From an uncultured Vibrio sp. (GTDB taxonomy: Bacteria > Pseudomonadota > Gammaproteobacteria > Enterobacterales > Vibrionaceae), in NCBI GenBank assembly GCA_947504195.1, contig CANNGN010000004.1, positions 248,001 to 312,000 of the forward strand: a DNA stretch of 64,000 nucleotides. The letters run 5' to 3'. Shown here piece after piece: positions 8,643-18,171 of this stretch (within the stretch, counting starts at the first letter, position 1; each line of letters starts with the position of its first letter). The notes under the pieces are model-generated. The model was not told the origin of the DNA. It searched no databases and worked only from the letters and a program-made list of their open reading frames with translations. The position numbers and the translations under genes are program-made.

Positions 8643-10088
8643 CTATCTCATAACCAAATATTGGGTTTGTTGCGTATTGAACCACTCTTTCACGTGATAA
8701 CGAGAAACTTTAATGCCCTGATTAAATATTGAATCTGGCAGAGCAAAATAGTCAATTGGCCATTTATATTTGTCTAAAGCCAGTGCTAACGATTGTTCAA
8801 TATAGCAACGATCGATAGGCTGCTGACCGCAGTCAATAAATGCTACCGGGCGAGCACCATATTCTTTGTCCATAACCGCGAGTACAACCGCGACACGGAT
8901 CAATGGAATAGCCACTAACGCTGCTTCGATTTCTTCACAATGGATGTTCTCTCCACCCGACACAAACATGTTATCGGCGCGGCCTAATATAACAAGTTCT
9001 CCATCACGCCATTCCCCTAGATCCCCTGAATCATACCAACCACGGTTGTCGACTAGTGGTGTCAAATGGCCGCAGTTGTAGTAACCAAGGGCAAGAGTGT
9101 CACCCGCTACTAAGATTCGCGCTCCTTCAACAATCAGTGAACGCCGTGGTAATACAGCTCCAACACCAACTTGAGAATCTGCTCGTTTTGCGGTTACCGT
9201 AGAGGCCGCCTCAGTCATCCCATAGCCAAGCCAAGTCTCAATACTGCGTTTCTCAGCTCGCTGGCAAAGAGCAGGAGGAATGTGACTTCCGCCGAGCAAA
9301 ACGTGAGTTAAATTCAGACTGAGAGATGGATTATCTAAAAGACGGGCGAGTTGGACAGGCACAAGCGAGGCGTGGGTAACGCCGACAATCTCCTGCTCTA
9401 AATTTCCATTCCCTACTTTCAGGCAAGCGCCAACTTGAAGCCAACGATACACTATGGCCAATCCTGACACATGATACAGTGGCAAACTAAGCAACCAACA
9501 GTCCATTGGGGTAAAAGAAAAATGGTGTAATAGCCCATCTGCCGATGCGTAGTGCTGCTGATGAGAGTGTGCCACGACTTTTGGATTGCCCATCGAGCCA
9601 GAGGTAAACGTTAGCGTTGCGAGGTGGGTGGCGTCATAGTCACTAACGCATGAATGTGTCGGCGCGAGACTAATGCTACTTTGCAATTCTAATACTGGCT
9701 TCAGACTCTGAACATAAGGAAACTCATCAATACAGTGCGTACCTTGGTCATATAACCAAAGCTGTTGGTCAGATTGAACTAGCTGCCTTAATTTATTACG
9801 GATCACTGAAACTGGGCTTGACGCGATAAAGCTGACGCGAATATCGAGCATCATTGCCGCGAGAAATAGCCATAAATGATGGGGATGATTCTTCCCAAGA
9901 ACCACTAAGGTATCACCTTTGACCAAACCATGTTGTCCGAGATAGCGTGCAACAGCAGCCGTTGTGTCTTGCACATCCTTCCAGTGATATTGACACGTGC
10001 CATGGATCAATGCGATCTGATTGGGCCGAGATTCAGCCCAATAATTAAATAAGCAATCTTGACTACTTTGAGTCGTACTTGTGCTCAT
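8643..10088 (-). CDS. menE: o-Succinylbenzoate--CoA ligase
   Basis: The 481-residue adenylate-forming enzyme has the P-loop TFTSGSMGNPKVVAHSH (about residue 175), the GYGMTEAASTV motif (about 290), YDSGDLGEW (about 355) and the hinge LGRADNMFVSGGENIH. It converts o-succinylbenzoate to its CoA thioester before naphthoate ring closure. The start follows menC directly: the menC stop is immediately upstream of the menE ATG, so translation is coupled. Position as the last enzyme of a complete men operon makes the call secure. Confidence 0.93.
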   Translation of the reverse strand: MSTSTTQSSQDCLFNYWAESRPNQIALIHGTCQYHWKDVQDTTAAVARYLGQHGLVKGDTLVVLGKNHPHHLWLFLAAMMLDIRVSFIASSPVSVIRNKLRQLVQSDQQLWLYDQGTHCIDEFPYVQSLKPVLELQSSISLAPTHSCVSDYDATHLATLTFTSGSMGNPKVVAHSHQQHYASADGLLHHFSFTPMDCWLLSLPLYHVSGLAIVYRWLQVGACLKVGNGNLEQEIVGVTHASLVPVQLARLLDNPSLSLNLTHVLLGGSHIPPALCQRAEKRSIETWLGYGMTEAASTVTAKRADSQVGVGAVLPRRSLIVEGARILVAGDTLALGYYNCGHLTPLVDNRGWYDSGDLGEWRDGELVILGRADNMFVSGGENIHCEEIEAALVAIPLIRVAVVLAVMDKEYGARPVAFIDCGQQPIDRCYIEQSLALALDKYKWPIDYFALPDSIFNQGIKVSRYHVKEWFNTQQTQYLVMR

Positions 10089-11075
10089 TTATGCGCTCCA
10101 AATTAACTCCTGAGATTCCAAACTAACAAGTGGAAGCTCACTTCCAGGCCAAGGGGTTTCGAGTTGAACTTGGTATAAATTAATCGTGTCGAGGCCGGGG
10201 ACTTCATCTGGCAATAGTAAATGTGCAACTCGAGCAAGTTGACATAACCCTAAGCTAGATTCCAAGCTTGAACTTATCACGGGTTTAATCCCCAAACGAT
10301 GCGCTTTCTCAATCAAATATTGGCAACGTTGGATCGAGCCAATCATAGTTGGCTTGATTATGATGGTTTTAACACCGGTCAAATCTTCCAACCTAAAGTT
10401 GGGATCACGTAACGATGCTTGCAATGTTTCATCCCACGCAACGGCAATCCCAGTATCAATCGCAAACGCGATACTATCACTTGGCGATTGACAAGGTTCT
10501 TCAATATAAACAATACGTTGGCGATAAGAATGAGCAATACGGCTGGCAAAAATCTTTGCTTTTTCAGAAGTCCAAGCGCGATTCGCGTCTAAGCGCAGTT
10601 TTAGATCGGGAATGGATTCAAGCAATAAGTTAATAGTAAGACCGTCACGAATCGCTTCATACATACCTACTTTAATTTTTGCAACACGCTCCCCCGGCAT
10701 CTCTTTTAATTTAGCGATCAATTCATCAGGATCGCCGACACCTAGTGGCGCAGCAAAAAAGTTACCATCTTGAGGCAACTCGTCGTTTAATTCCATGAGC
10801 GCCGCAGATAGACCAAACGCTACAGATGGATATAATTCATCATAATTTGGTTCATGACCTTGGCACCAAAGTGTCAATTGCTCTTGCGCCTGAATTCCGG
10901 CCTCTTCGACCGATTCTAAATTAAACGTTATAAGCGGAGCGACTTCACCGCGCCCGACTTTTTCATCATCATGCAGTTCGATAATAAAACCAACACGTTC
11001 AAGTAACTTTTCTTGACGAAGAATAACCCCGCTATCCATTGGTAGACGGTAGCGATACAGTTTTGCACTTCGCAT
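10089..11075 (-). CDS. menC: o-Succinylbenzoate synthase
   Basis: The 328-residue enolase-superfamily enzyme dehydrates SHCHC to o-succinylbenzoate. Visible features are the acid/base lysine in AKIKVGMYE (about residue 133), RLDANRAW (about 161) and the metal ligands in VYIEEPCQ (about 190) and AVAWDETL (about 213), with KPTMIGS carrying the second lysine. An AGGGG lies 10 bp before the ATG. Unlike in most men operons, 201 bp separate it from menB. Confidence 0.93.
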   Translation of the reverse strand: MRSAKLYRYRLPMDSGVILRQEKLLERVGFIIELHDDEKVGRGEVAPLITFNLESVEEAGIQAQEQLTLWCQGHEPNYDELYPSVAFGLSAALMELNDELPQDGNFFAAPLGVGDPDELIAKLKEMPGERVAKIKVGMYEAIRDGLTINLLLESIPDLKLRLDANRAWTSEKAKIFASRIAHSYRQRIVYIEEPCQSPSDSIAFAIDTGIAVAWDETLQASLRDPNFRLEDLTGVKTIIIKPTMIGSIQRCQYLIEKAHRLGIKPVISSSLESSLGLCQLARVAHLLLPDEVPGLDTINLYQVQLETPWPGSELPLVSLESQELIWSA

Positions 11076-11096
11076 AGCAATGTAACCCCTAAATGA

Positions 11097-11123
11097 GAAA
11101 ACATCGATCTAAGCGATGTTTTC
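11097..11123. other. Perfect inverted repeat upstream of menC, inside the men operon
   Basis: GAAAACATCG and CGATGTTTTC form a perfect 10-bp stem with a 7-nt loop, starting 21 bp before the menC start codon. It lacks a following T-tract on the minus strand. It could be a weak internal terminator, an RNA-processing or stabilising hairpin, or a protein-binding site. Confidence 0.6.
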
Positions 11124-11221
11124 TATACCTACAAACCATGCACATGACGTTGCTTAGTTACGTTTTTTATTTTTGTCTAAACGAGGACACATCCATTGTA
11201 CCCTCGTGATGTATTTCAAAT

Positions 11222-11249
11222 GGCCATAATGTCTACAAGTGTTATGGCC
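11222..11249. terminator. Hairpin just downstream of menB
   Basis: GGCCATAA and TTATGGCC form a perfect 8-bp stem with a 12-nt loop, beginning 28 bp after the menB stop on the minus strand. No proper T-tract follows immediately. With the repeat at 11097 it makes the menB-menC junction unusually structured. Confidence 0.5.
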
Positions 11250-11276
11250 GTCAATCAAATGATCTCGCTCTGAAGC

Positions 11277-12143
11277 TTATGGGTTTCGTGGAAACTTATT
11301 GAAATCTGGTCGGCGTTTTTCATTAAACGCGTTTCGTCCCTCTTGCCCTTCATCAGTCATATAGAACATCATTGTGGCGTTCCCTGCAAGCTCTTGTAAT
11401 CCTGCTTGACCATCGCAATCGGCATTCAGCGCCGCTTTAAGACAACGCAATGCCATTGGACTATGTTGAAGCACTTCACGACACCAGCGAACGGTCTCTT
11501 TCTCTAACTCTTCTAATGGAACAACGGTATTGACCAGTCCCATATCCAACGCTTCCTGAGCATCATAGAATCGACACAAGAACCATATCTCACGAGCTTT
11601 TTTCTGGCCGACAATACGAGCCATGTAAGAAGCTCCCCAACCGCCATCAAACGACCCAACTTTTGGACCGGTTTGGCCAAATTTTGCATTGTCTGCTGCG
11701 ATGGTTAAATCGCACATCATATGAAGAACATGACCACCACCAACAGACCAACCAGCAACAGACGCAATTACAGGTTTAGGACAGGTTCGGATATCACGTT
11801 GAAAATCGAGAACATTAAGGTGGTGAGTACCCGTATCATCTTTATAGCCACCATAATCACCACGGATTTTTTGGTCTCCACCAGAGCAGAAGGCATCTTC
11901 ACCTAACCCAGTTAATATAATCACACCAACATTAGAATCATAACGCGCATCGGCCAACGCATTGAGCATTTCCTTAACGGTCTGTGGCCGGAATGCATTT
12001 CGGACTTGTGGGCGAGCAATCGTAATCTTTGCGATTCCGTCCGTAGATTTATGGTAATGAATATCTTCGTAGCCTTGATTGCATTCTTGCCATTCAACCG
12101 GCGCGTAAAGTTCTTGTTCTGTTATTCCAACTGTTATCGTCAT
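11277..12143 (-). CDS. menB: 1,4-Dihydroxy-2-naphthoyl-CoA synthase
   Basis: The 288-residue crotonase-fold enzyme closes the naphthoquinone ring of o-succinylbenzoyl-CoA. It has the oxyanion-hole segments [15 protein letters not shown] (about 85-100) and [18 protein letters not shown] (about 130), and [22 protein letters not shown], which is characteristic of MenB. The C-terminal [18 protein letters not shown] is nearly invariant in the family. AGGT lies 7 bp before the ATG. It follows menH with a 24-bp gap. Confidence 0.95.
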   Translation of the reverse strand: MTITVGITEQELYAPVEWQECNQGYEDIHYHKSTDGIAKITIARPQVRNAFRPQTVKEMLNALADARYDSNVGVIILTGLGEDAFCSGGDQKIRGDYGGYKDDTGTHHLNVLDFQRDIRTCPKPVIASVAGWSVGGGHVLHMMCDLTIAADNAKFGQTGPKVGSFDGGWGASYMARIVGQKKAREIWFLCRFYDAQEALDMGLVNTVVPLEELEKETVRWCREVLQHSPMALRCLKAALNADCDGQAGLQELAGNATMMFYMTDEGQEGRNAFNEKRRPDFNKFPRNP

Positions 12144-12167
12144 CGTTTTACCTATGAGTTCTCATTT

Positions 12168-12965
12168 CTACACATCACAAGTGTGGGTTATGAATTTACG
12201 TAAACACGCCACATATGCGTTGGGTTGTTCTTTGTGTACGTTGTGCCCTGCTTTCGTAACTTGGGTATATGGCAACCCGCTTTTTTCAGCAAGCTGACTA
12301 AACTTAGAGTCTCTCGCACCACAGATATAATGTATCGGCAGCGACTGTTGCTTAAGCTCATCGAGAAGATAAGGCTGCTTCCCCAAAGAGGTGGCAATCA
12401 ACATTTCTGCGACACAAACACCTAGATTATCACTCCGCAAGGTCACGAGTCCTTGTCTTTGCTCATCATTTAAATCAGAAAAAATCGGCTGATGGTACCA
12501 ATCGGTTAATACATGCTCAATCGGCTCCAAAGAGAAGCGCCGTGCCCAGTTAAGATCAGACTCCATACGACGTTGACGCAATTGAATATCTTCAATTCCT
12601 AAGTTGCCGCCTTCAGAGATTAAGCCTACCAAGTTAATCCCATTCCAGAGTTGCTTTGCTAACCCATACATGGCGATTCGCGCACCCAACGAATACCCAA
12701 CCAAAATAACAGGAACATTAGGTTCTAAACGATGAATAATGGTCTCTTTTATCATCTGACAAGTATCGTCAAATCCCTCACACTCTCGATAAACACTTCG
12801 ACCATGACGACAGACATCGATGGTTAGACAATCATTCTCCTCAAGTTGCTCAACAACCTGATTCCATTCATTGCTATCCCCCAAAAATCCATGGAGAAAC
12901 ACAAATGTCGGCGATGGCTTAGAGTGAACACTTTCCGAGCTCGGGTAATACTTATTTGAGAGCAT
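12168..12965 (-). CDS. menH: 2-Succinyl-6-hydroxy-2,4-cyclohexadiene-1-carboxylate (SHCHC) synthase
   Basis: The 265-residue alpha/beta hydrolase has the opening FVFLHGFLGDSNEW (oxyanion hole), the nucleophile elbow VGYSLGARIAM (serine about 91) and a C-terminal AGHNVHKEQP with the catalytic histidine. It eliminates pyruvate from SEPHCHC. The ATG lies inside the end of menD (14-bp overlap), showing translational coupling. Confidence 0.92.
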   Translation of the reverse strand: MLSNKYYPSSESVHSKPSPTFVFLHGFLGDSNEWNQVVEQLEENDCLTIDVCRHGRSVYRECEGFDDTCQMIKETIIHRLEPNVPVILVGYSLGARIAMYGLAKQLWNGINLVGLISEGGNLGIEDIQLRQRRMESDLNWARRFSLEPIEHVLTDWYHQPIFSDLNDEQRQGLVTLRSDNLGVCVAEMLIATSLGKQPYLLDELKQQSLPIHYICGARDSKFSQLAEKSGLPYTQVTKAGHNVHKEQPNAYVACLRKFITHTCDV

Positions 12966-14676
12966 AAATTTTATTAACCTGTTGTTGAATCAGTGTTGAT
13001 ATCGACTGGTTTGCTGTCTTAACTTCGACAACCAAACCACCTCGACCTTGATCAATATGTTGCGTGACACTGTCGATTAAGTCGCGAGTGGAATTCGGTA
13101 CAAAATAAGAGAGCCCAAACTGTGCTGCCGCATGCTGAAATTCAAAGCCATGTGGCATTTGATAGAGTTCCAGTTTTTTCTGTTCAGGGACCGGTAACAT
13201 GTCGAATATTGCCCCCCCATCATTGTTGGTGACTATGATGATAAATGGTTGAGTCTGTTGTGCGACTAAGGCTAAAGAGTTTAAATCGTACAGAAGGGAT
13301 GTATCGCCGATCAGCAAAATTAATGGGCAAGATCGGGCTTTCTGAACACCAACAGCACTGGCTACCAAACCATCAATGCCCGATGCACCTCGATTGCTAA
13401 AGGTCTCTCGGTTATTTAGCTGAGCAAACATATCGATAAGGCGAACAATCATACTATTGCCAATAAATAAGTCCGCCTCAGTTGGAAGGAGGTGAATGGC
13501 TTTCGCTAACATAATTTCAGAAACAGATTCATCAAGATCGAGCTTCTCTAGATTCTGTTTCGCTAAATATAAAGGTTCATCGAGAGCCTTTACCCAACCA
13601 TGATGAAGAGCATTTGAAGGAGTATCACCTTGGTACCATTGTTCACATAGTTGATTGGCATTGGCAACGATATGGATTTGAGGTAAATGCTGAGGATTAT
13701 CGCGCTGACTGAGCGGAGAAACATAGAAATAGTGCGCGGCTTGCTCTAAGACTTGCTGTTTGAACCACGCATGCAGTCGTTTGGACACAATTCGAGAACC
13801 AAATTGCACAATACAATCACATGCCGAGAGCTGCTTAGCGAACGGTGGATGCTGTAACCAAAGATCATAATGTGCCCAATCACTCGTCACTCCAGATTGA
13901 GGATCACACAACACTGGCCAACCTAAATTTTTAGCTAACTTGAAGGCTTTTTGTGCCTCTCCTAGCTCGAGCTGCCCTAAGACAAAAACACCTTTGCGTT
14001 GATTCAACCATTGAAAATCGATCTCATTACACCGATTTTCAACCACCAATTTATCGGGCTTAGTGAAGGCCTTATCGCTCTTAGACCAAGCAAGTAACTC
14101 TGAGTTGTAATAGTCAGAATATTCGATATCACTCTTACAGTATAACGGCTCAGGAAAAGGACAGTTTATATGTATCGCCCCACCTTCTAGTGCTTGCTTA
14201 TGTAATAATTCATCGATTGAAGTCAGTAAATAGGGAAGTGAAAACGAGGCATTAGGAGATGGAAGATTAAGGGCTGCGGTAACATGGTTAGAGAAGATTC
14301 CGGGCTGAACAATGGCCTGATTGGCACCACACCCTACAAGTTCTGGTGGTCGGTCAGCCGTCAGTAAAATCAACCTTTCTTTGGTTAGGTTTGCTTCAGC
14401 AACAGCAGGTAACAAATTGGCGACCGCAGTCCCTGAGGTAACGATGACGGCGACAGGTTTATGGCTAGCTTTGGCAAGCCCAAGAGCTAAAAACCCCAAA
14501 CCACGTTCGTCAAAATGAGAATACATCGTTAACTTAGGGTTGGCATCTGCTTCTAGGGTTAACGGTGTAGAGCGTGAACCTGGGGCAACGCAGACTTGGC
14601 TAACACCAATCCGACTTAGCTCTTCGAGTAAAACCTGACTCCAAACTCGATTTAACTGAGCTTGGTTATCACTCAC
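12952..14676 (-). CDS. menD: SEPHCHC synthase (ThDP-dependent)
   Basis: The 574-residue enzyme joins 2-oxoglutarate and isochorismate. The N-terminal ThDP domain has VCAPGSRSTPLTL and the conserved HFDERGLGFLALGLAKAS. The C-terminal cofactor domain has NRGASGIDG and a GD-X-N motif in LIGDTSLLYDLNSL, ending NNDGGAIFDMLP. The start is a GTG that overlaps the menF stop as GTGA, a 4-bp coupling overlap. Confidence 0.95.
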   Translation of the reverse strand: MSDNQAQLNRVWSQVLLEELSRIGVSQVCVAPGSRSTPLTLEADANPKLTMYSHFDERGLGFLALGLAKASHKPVAVIVTSGTAVANLLPAVAEANLTKERLILLTADRPPELVGCGANQAIVQPGIFSNHVTAALNLPSPNASFSLPYLLTSIDELLHKQALEGGAIHINCPFPEPLYCKSDIEYSDYYNSELLAWSKSDKAFTKPDKLVVENRCNEIDFQWLNQRKGVFVLGQLELGEAQKAFKLAKNLGWPVLCDPQSGVTSDWAHYDLWLQHPPFAKQLSACDCIVQFGSRIVSKRLHAWFKQQVLEQAAHYFYVSPLSQRDNPQHLPQIHIVANANQLCEQWYQGDTPSNALHHGWVKALDEPLYLAKQNLEKLDLDESVSEIMLAKAIHLLPTEADLFIGNSMIVRLIDMFAQLNNRETFSNRGASGIDGLVASAVGVQKARSCPLILLIGDTSLLYDLNSLALVAQQTQPFIIIVTNNDGGAIFDMLPVPEQKKLELYQMPHGFEFQHAAAQFGLSYFVPNSTRDLIDSVTQHIDQGRGGLVVEVKTANQSISTLIQQQVNKIYALK

Positions 14677-15977
14677 GATACTGTCTCAAATGAACAGCTA
14701 TCGTTAATTAAACTGAGTAATGTCGACATTTTTCGGTCTAACTCCTGCCATTCACACTCGGCTACTGAACCTGGGACAATTCCGGCTCCAGCGTATAATT
14801 TAACTTGATTTTCAGTGACTAAGGCACTTCGAATTGCAACACAAAATTGCGCTTCTTCATGACTGATGTATCCAATAGAACCGGCATACCAGCCACGGGG
14901 AAAGGGCTCATTTTCCGTAATAAACTCGAGTGCAGGTTCACGAGGGAACCCCGCAACGGCTGCCGTTGGTTGCAAGGCATCAAGCAGTTTAACGCCATTC
15001 ACTCCTCTTTCTAGCTCAGCGGTGATTGAGCGTCTTAAATGCTGAACCTTACGTAATTTAATCAACTGTACTTGGTCATCTACCATCACCTGACTCGAGA
15101 GGGGTTTAATCCGTTCGACTAAATCATCAACCACATATTGGTTTTCAACTAGATTCTTAGTATCACTGCCCAACCAAGCTGACATTTTCTCATCTTTCTC
15201 TGCATCATCACTGCGCCCTGTCGTGCCGGCAAGCGCTTCTGAGCGTAATGTTTGATATTGACGATGATACAGGCGTTCTGGTGTCGACCCCATAAAACAG
15301 TGTTTACGATCTAAAACCAGCATAAAATGAAAGCTATTGTTATTGATTGCATAACTGGATTTCATCAATTGTGAAGCACTAATGTGTTGATCAAGTTCGA
15401 CCCGAGTTTCGCGAGCCAGCACCACTTTCTTAAACTGGTTTTCTTCTATTTGACCAAGTGCTTTATCAACTAACTGTGACCATTCATCGTGATTAGGAAG
15501 ATGTTCAAATTTTGTAATTTCGGTAGAGATCGCACCCAGCGGCTCTGCTGCCGCCTTTAATTTACGTAGCCCTTCTACTGTACGGCTTTTATCTTCGGTA
15601 AAGTTAGCCGCTAGCATCCATGAACCATCACGACAAATTAACTCGAACTGAGGTAAAAAGAACAGTGACGACATGCAACGAGGGTTTTTCTCACTACGCC
15701 CATCAAAAGAGCGACCACCCCATACTCGTTGACCGGGTGCGAGAATTTTATAGGCAGGCGTAGGGTCTAAAAACGTGTACAACTGCCCTAATGCGACAAC
15801 TTGCTCTTGCCCATCACGTGAATGCCAGAAAAATTTTGGAAATAAAGGTTGGGCATCGAGCCAATCGATTAAATCTGTTTCAAATTCGGATGCTAAAGAA
15901 AGCGTAACGCGGCTCTCCTTTTCAGCAGAATTAATCATACTAATTAATTGATCGATAGCTTGATAGAAATACGACAA
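14673..15977 (-). CDS. menF: Isochorismate synthase, TTG start
   Basis: The 434-residue chorismate-utilising enzyme has KVVLARETRVEL (catalytic lysine), STPERLYHR, LAGTTGR, the EN in ENQYVVDDLV and the C-terminal FCVAIRSALV with GAGIVPGS. It is the first gene of the men operon and diverts chorismate to isochorismate. The frame opens with TTG at 15977, preceded by GAGG at good spacing, and this gives the length of E. coli MenF. The first in-frame ATG is 13 codons downstream. It is divergent from alaA across 204 bp. Confidence 0.93.
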   Translation of the reverse strand: MSYFYQAIDQLISMINSAEKESRVTLSLASEFETDLIDWLDAQPLFPKFFWHSRDGQEQVVALGQLYTFLDPTPAYKILAPGQRVWGGRSFDGRSEKNPRCMSSLFFLPQFELICRDGSWMLAANFTEDKSRTVEGLRKLKAAAEPLGAISTEITKFEHLPNHDEWSQLVDKALGQIEENQFKKVVLARETRVELDQHISASQLMKSSYAINNNSFHFMLVLDRKHCFMGSTPERLYHRQYQTLRSEALAGTTGRSDDAEKDEKMSAWLGSDTKNLVENQYVVDDLVERIKPLSSQVMVDDQVQLIKLRKVQHLRRSITAELERGVNGVKLLDALQPTAAVAGFPREPALEFITENEPFPRGWYAGSIGYISHEEAQFCVAIRSALVTENQVKLYAGAGIVPGSVAECEWQELDRKMSTLLSLINDSCSFETVS

Positions 15978-16093
15978 GGCAACCTCAAATAACTCGATAA
16001 AACGGATAATGCCGCTACTCTATTGACAGAAGAGTTTTAAATCAAGGTTCATCCGATAGGATTTTGTTTCCCATCTAAATTAATATAAATAAA

Positions 16094-16121
16094 TTGACGA
16101 AACAATTTAGATTATTATTCT
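16094..16121 (+). promoter_or_regulatory. Candidate sigma70 promoter for alaA
   Basis: TTGACG (16094-16099) and TATTCT (16116-16121) are separated by 16 bp, ending 60 bp before the alaA start codon. The -10 matches consensus in four of six positions. Confidence 0.45.
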
Positions 16122-16181
16122 TTTAAACCTTAATTTAGTGTAACTTAATAAGAAATTTCATTCATTTTCAGGAATCTTGCA

Positions 16182-17396
16182 ATGCAAAATATCGGGATGT
16201 CATCCAAACTCGATAATGTCTGCTACGACATTAGGGGCCCAGTACTGAAACATGCTAAACGCATGGAAGAAGAGGGGCAGAAAATCCTCAAACTCAATAT
16301 TGGTAACACCGCCCCATTCGGTTTTGACGCCCCAGATGAAATCCTAGTCGATGTCATTCGAAATCTTCCAACATCGCAAGGTTATGGCGACTCCAAAGGG
16401 ATCTACTCTGCTCGTAAGGCCGTGGTTCAATATTATCAGAAAAAGGGACTGCGCTCTCTCGATGTCGAGGATGTCTATATCGGTAATGGTGCATCTGAGT
16501 TAATTGGCATGTCGATGCAAGCATTACTCAATGATGGCGATGAGATGCTCGTACCTGCCCCAGATTACCCACTATGGACAGCCTCTGTTTCGATATCTGG
16601 TGGTAAAGCCATTCATTATATGTGTGATGAAGAATCAGATTGGTATCCTGACCTTGATGATATAAAGAAAAAGATTACCCCAAGAACACGCGGCATTGTA
16701 TTAATCAACCCGAATAACCCAACGGGCGCCGTGTACAGTCGTGACTTCTTACTCGAAGTAATTGAAATCGCACGTCAGCACAAACTCATTATTTTTGCTG
16801 ACGAAATCTACGATAAAGTTCTTTATGACGGAGCTGTACATACATCAATTGCAACTCTTGCAGACGATGTATTAATGGTGACATTTAATGGTCTTTCGAA
16901 AGCCTATCGTGTCTGTGGTTTTCGAACGGGTTGGATGTTTATCACTGGGCCAAAACATTTCGCTGAGGGATATATTTCTGGCTTAGATATGTTGGCATCG
17001 ATGCGATTGTGCCCAAATATGCCGATGCAGCACGCGATTCAAACCGCGCTCGGAGGCTATCAAAGCATCAATGAGCTGATTCTTCCTGGAGGACGCCTTC
17101 TTGAGCAACGTGATCGTGCTTGGGAACTGATTAACCAAATTCCTGGGGTATCGTGCGTAAAGCCCAAAGGAGCGATGTATCTTTTCCCGAAATTGGATCA
17201 GAAAAAATTCAATATTCAAGATGACCAACAATTAGTGCTCGACTTCTTAATCCAAGAAAAAGTGCTTCTTGTTCAGGGGTCTGGGTTTAATTGGCCAAAA
17301 CCGGATCATCTACGGATTGTCTTTTTACCTCATGTCGAGCTGCTCGAAATGGCGATTGGTCGTTTCGAACGTTTCTTAAGTACTTATAAACAATAG
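16182..17396 (+). CDS. alaA: Glutamate-pyruvate (alanine) aminotransferase AlaA
   Basis: The 404-residue fold-type I aminotransferase closely follows AlaA. It has LKLNIGNTAPFGFDAPDEI at the N-terminus, YIGNGASELI, the PLP-phosphate region LINPNNPTGAVYS, FADEIYDKV, and the PLP lysine in FNGLSKAYRVCGFRTGW (about residue 240). It makes alanine from pyruvate with glutamate. A start 15 bp downstream (MSSKL) is possible, but the one used has GGAATCTTGCA upstream. It is followed by a strong terminator, then yfbR, the same order as in enterics. Confidence 0.92.
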   Translation: MQNIGMSSKLDNVCYDIRGPVLKHAKRMEEEGQKILKLNIGNTAPFGFDAPDEILVDVIRNLPTSQGYGDSKGIYSARKAVVQYYQKKGLRSLDVEDVYIGNGASELIGMSMQALLNDGDEMLVPAPDYPLWTASVSISGGKAIHYMCDEESDWYPDLDDIKKKITPRTRGIVLINPNNPTGAVYSRDFLLEVIEIARQHKLIIFADEIYDKVLYDGAVHTSIATLADDVLMVTFNGLSKAYRVCGFRTGWMFITGPKHFAEGYISGLDMLASMRLCPNMPMQHAIQTALGGYQSINELILPGGRLLEQRDRAWELINQIPGVSCVKPKGAMYLFPKLDQKKFNIQDDQQLVLDFLIQEKVLLVQGSGFNWPKPDHLRIVFLPHVELLEMAIGRFERFLSTYKQ

Positions 17397-17449
17397 TATT
17401 ATCGACCATAACACCTATCGACAGTATCACGAATGGATTCGGTAGGCAG

Positions 17450-17487
17450 AAAAGGCTCACTTCGGTACACTAGAAGTGAGCCTTTTT
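17450..17487 (+). terminator. Rho-independent terminator of alaA
   Basis: A 14-bp stem (AAAAGGCTCACTTC / GAAGTGAGCCTTTT) with a 9-nt loop is followed by a T-run. It overlaps the upstream part of the yfbR frame, which supports the later yfbR start. Confidence 0.9.
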
Positions 17488-17529
17488 GTATATACCATTT
17501 TTATAACCTTATTAGGAATGCCGAGCTTT

Positions 17530-18114
17530 ATGAAAGAGAGTCATTTTTTTGCACACCTAGCCAGAATGAAATTAATTCAGCGCTGGCCACTCATGCGTTC
17601 TGTTTCTAAAGAAAACGTTTCCGAGCACAGTTTACAAGTGGCGTTTGTGGCTCATGCACTCGCTCTGATTAAAAACAGAAAATTTGGCGGTTCAACGAAC
17701 CCTGAGCGTATTGCAATAAAAGCAATGTATCACGACAGCAGTGAAGTGCTCACAGGTGACCTGCCAACGCCTGTCAAATACTACAATCCAGAAATCGCTA
17801 AAGAGTATAAAAAAATTGAAGCGGCGGCGGAGCAAAAACTCCTCTCTATGCTTCCTGAAGAGTTCCACGCTGATTTCAAACCATATTTGCTTTCAGATGC
17901 CGTGTACGAAGAAGATGAACTCATCGTAAAACAGGCAGACTGTTTGTGTGCGTACCTAAAATGTTTAGAAGAGCTCAGCGCAGGAAACCATGAATACGCA
18001 CTGGCGAAAAAGCGTCTTGATGTCACGTTAGAGCAACGTAAATCACCTGAAATGACTTACTTTTTAGACACTTTCGCCCCCAGTTTTGAACTTACTTTGG
18101 ATGAAATCAGCTAA
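17530..18114 (+). CDS. yfbR: 5'-Deoxynucleotidase YfbR
   Basis: The 194-residue HD-domain phosphohydrolase dephosphorylates deoxyribonucleoside 5'-monophosphates. It has the family start [20 protein letters not shown], the HD-type metal ligands in [14 protein letters not shown] and [20 protein letters not shown], and [16 protein letters not shown] with the last aspartate. In-frame ATGs at 17476 and 17518 were not chosen: the first lies inside the terminator, and the 17530 start matches the known N-terminus. It is 57 bp upstream of the dGTPase gene. Confidence 0.93.
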   Translation: MKESHFFAHLARMKLIQRWPLMRSVSKENVSEHSLQVAFVAHALALIKNRKFGGSTNPERIAIKAMYHDSSEVLTGDLPTPVKYYNPEIAKEYKKIEAAAEQKLLSMLPEEFHADFKPYLLSDAVYEEDELIVKQADCLCAYLKCLEELSAGNHEYALAKKRLDVTLEQRKSPEMTYFLDTFAPSFELTLDEIS

Positions 18115-18171
18115 ACTAAGATCTTACAGTAAGAACAGGTTGGTAAATTAAGTTACGAATCAGGAGTAAAT

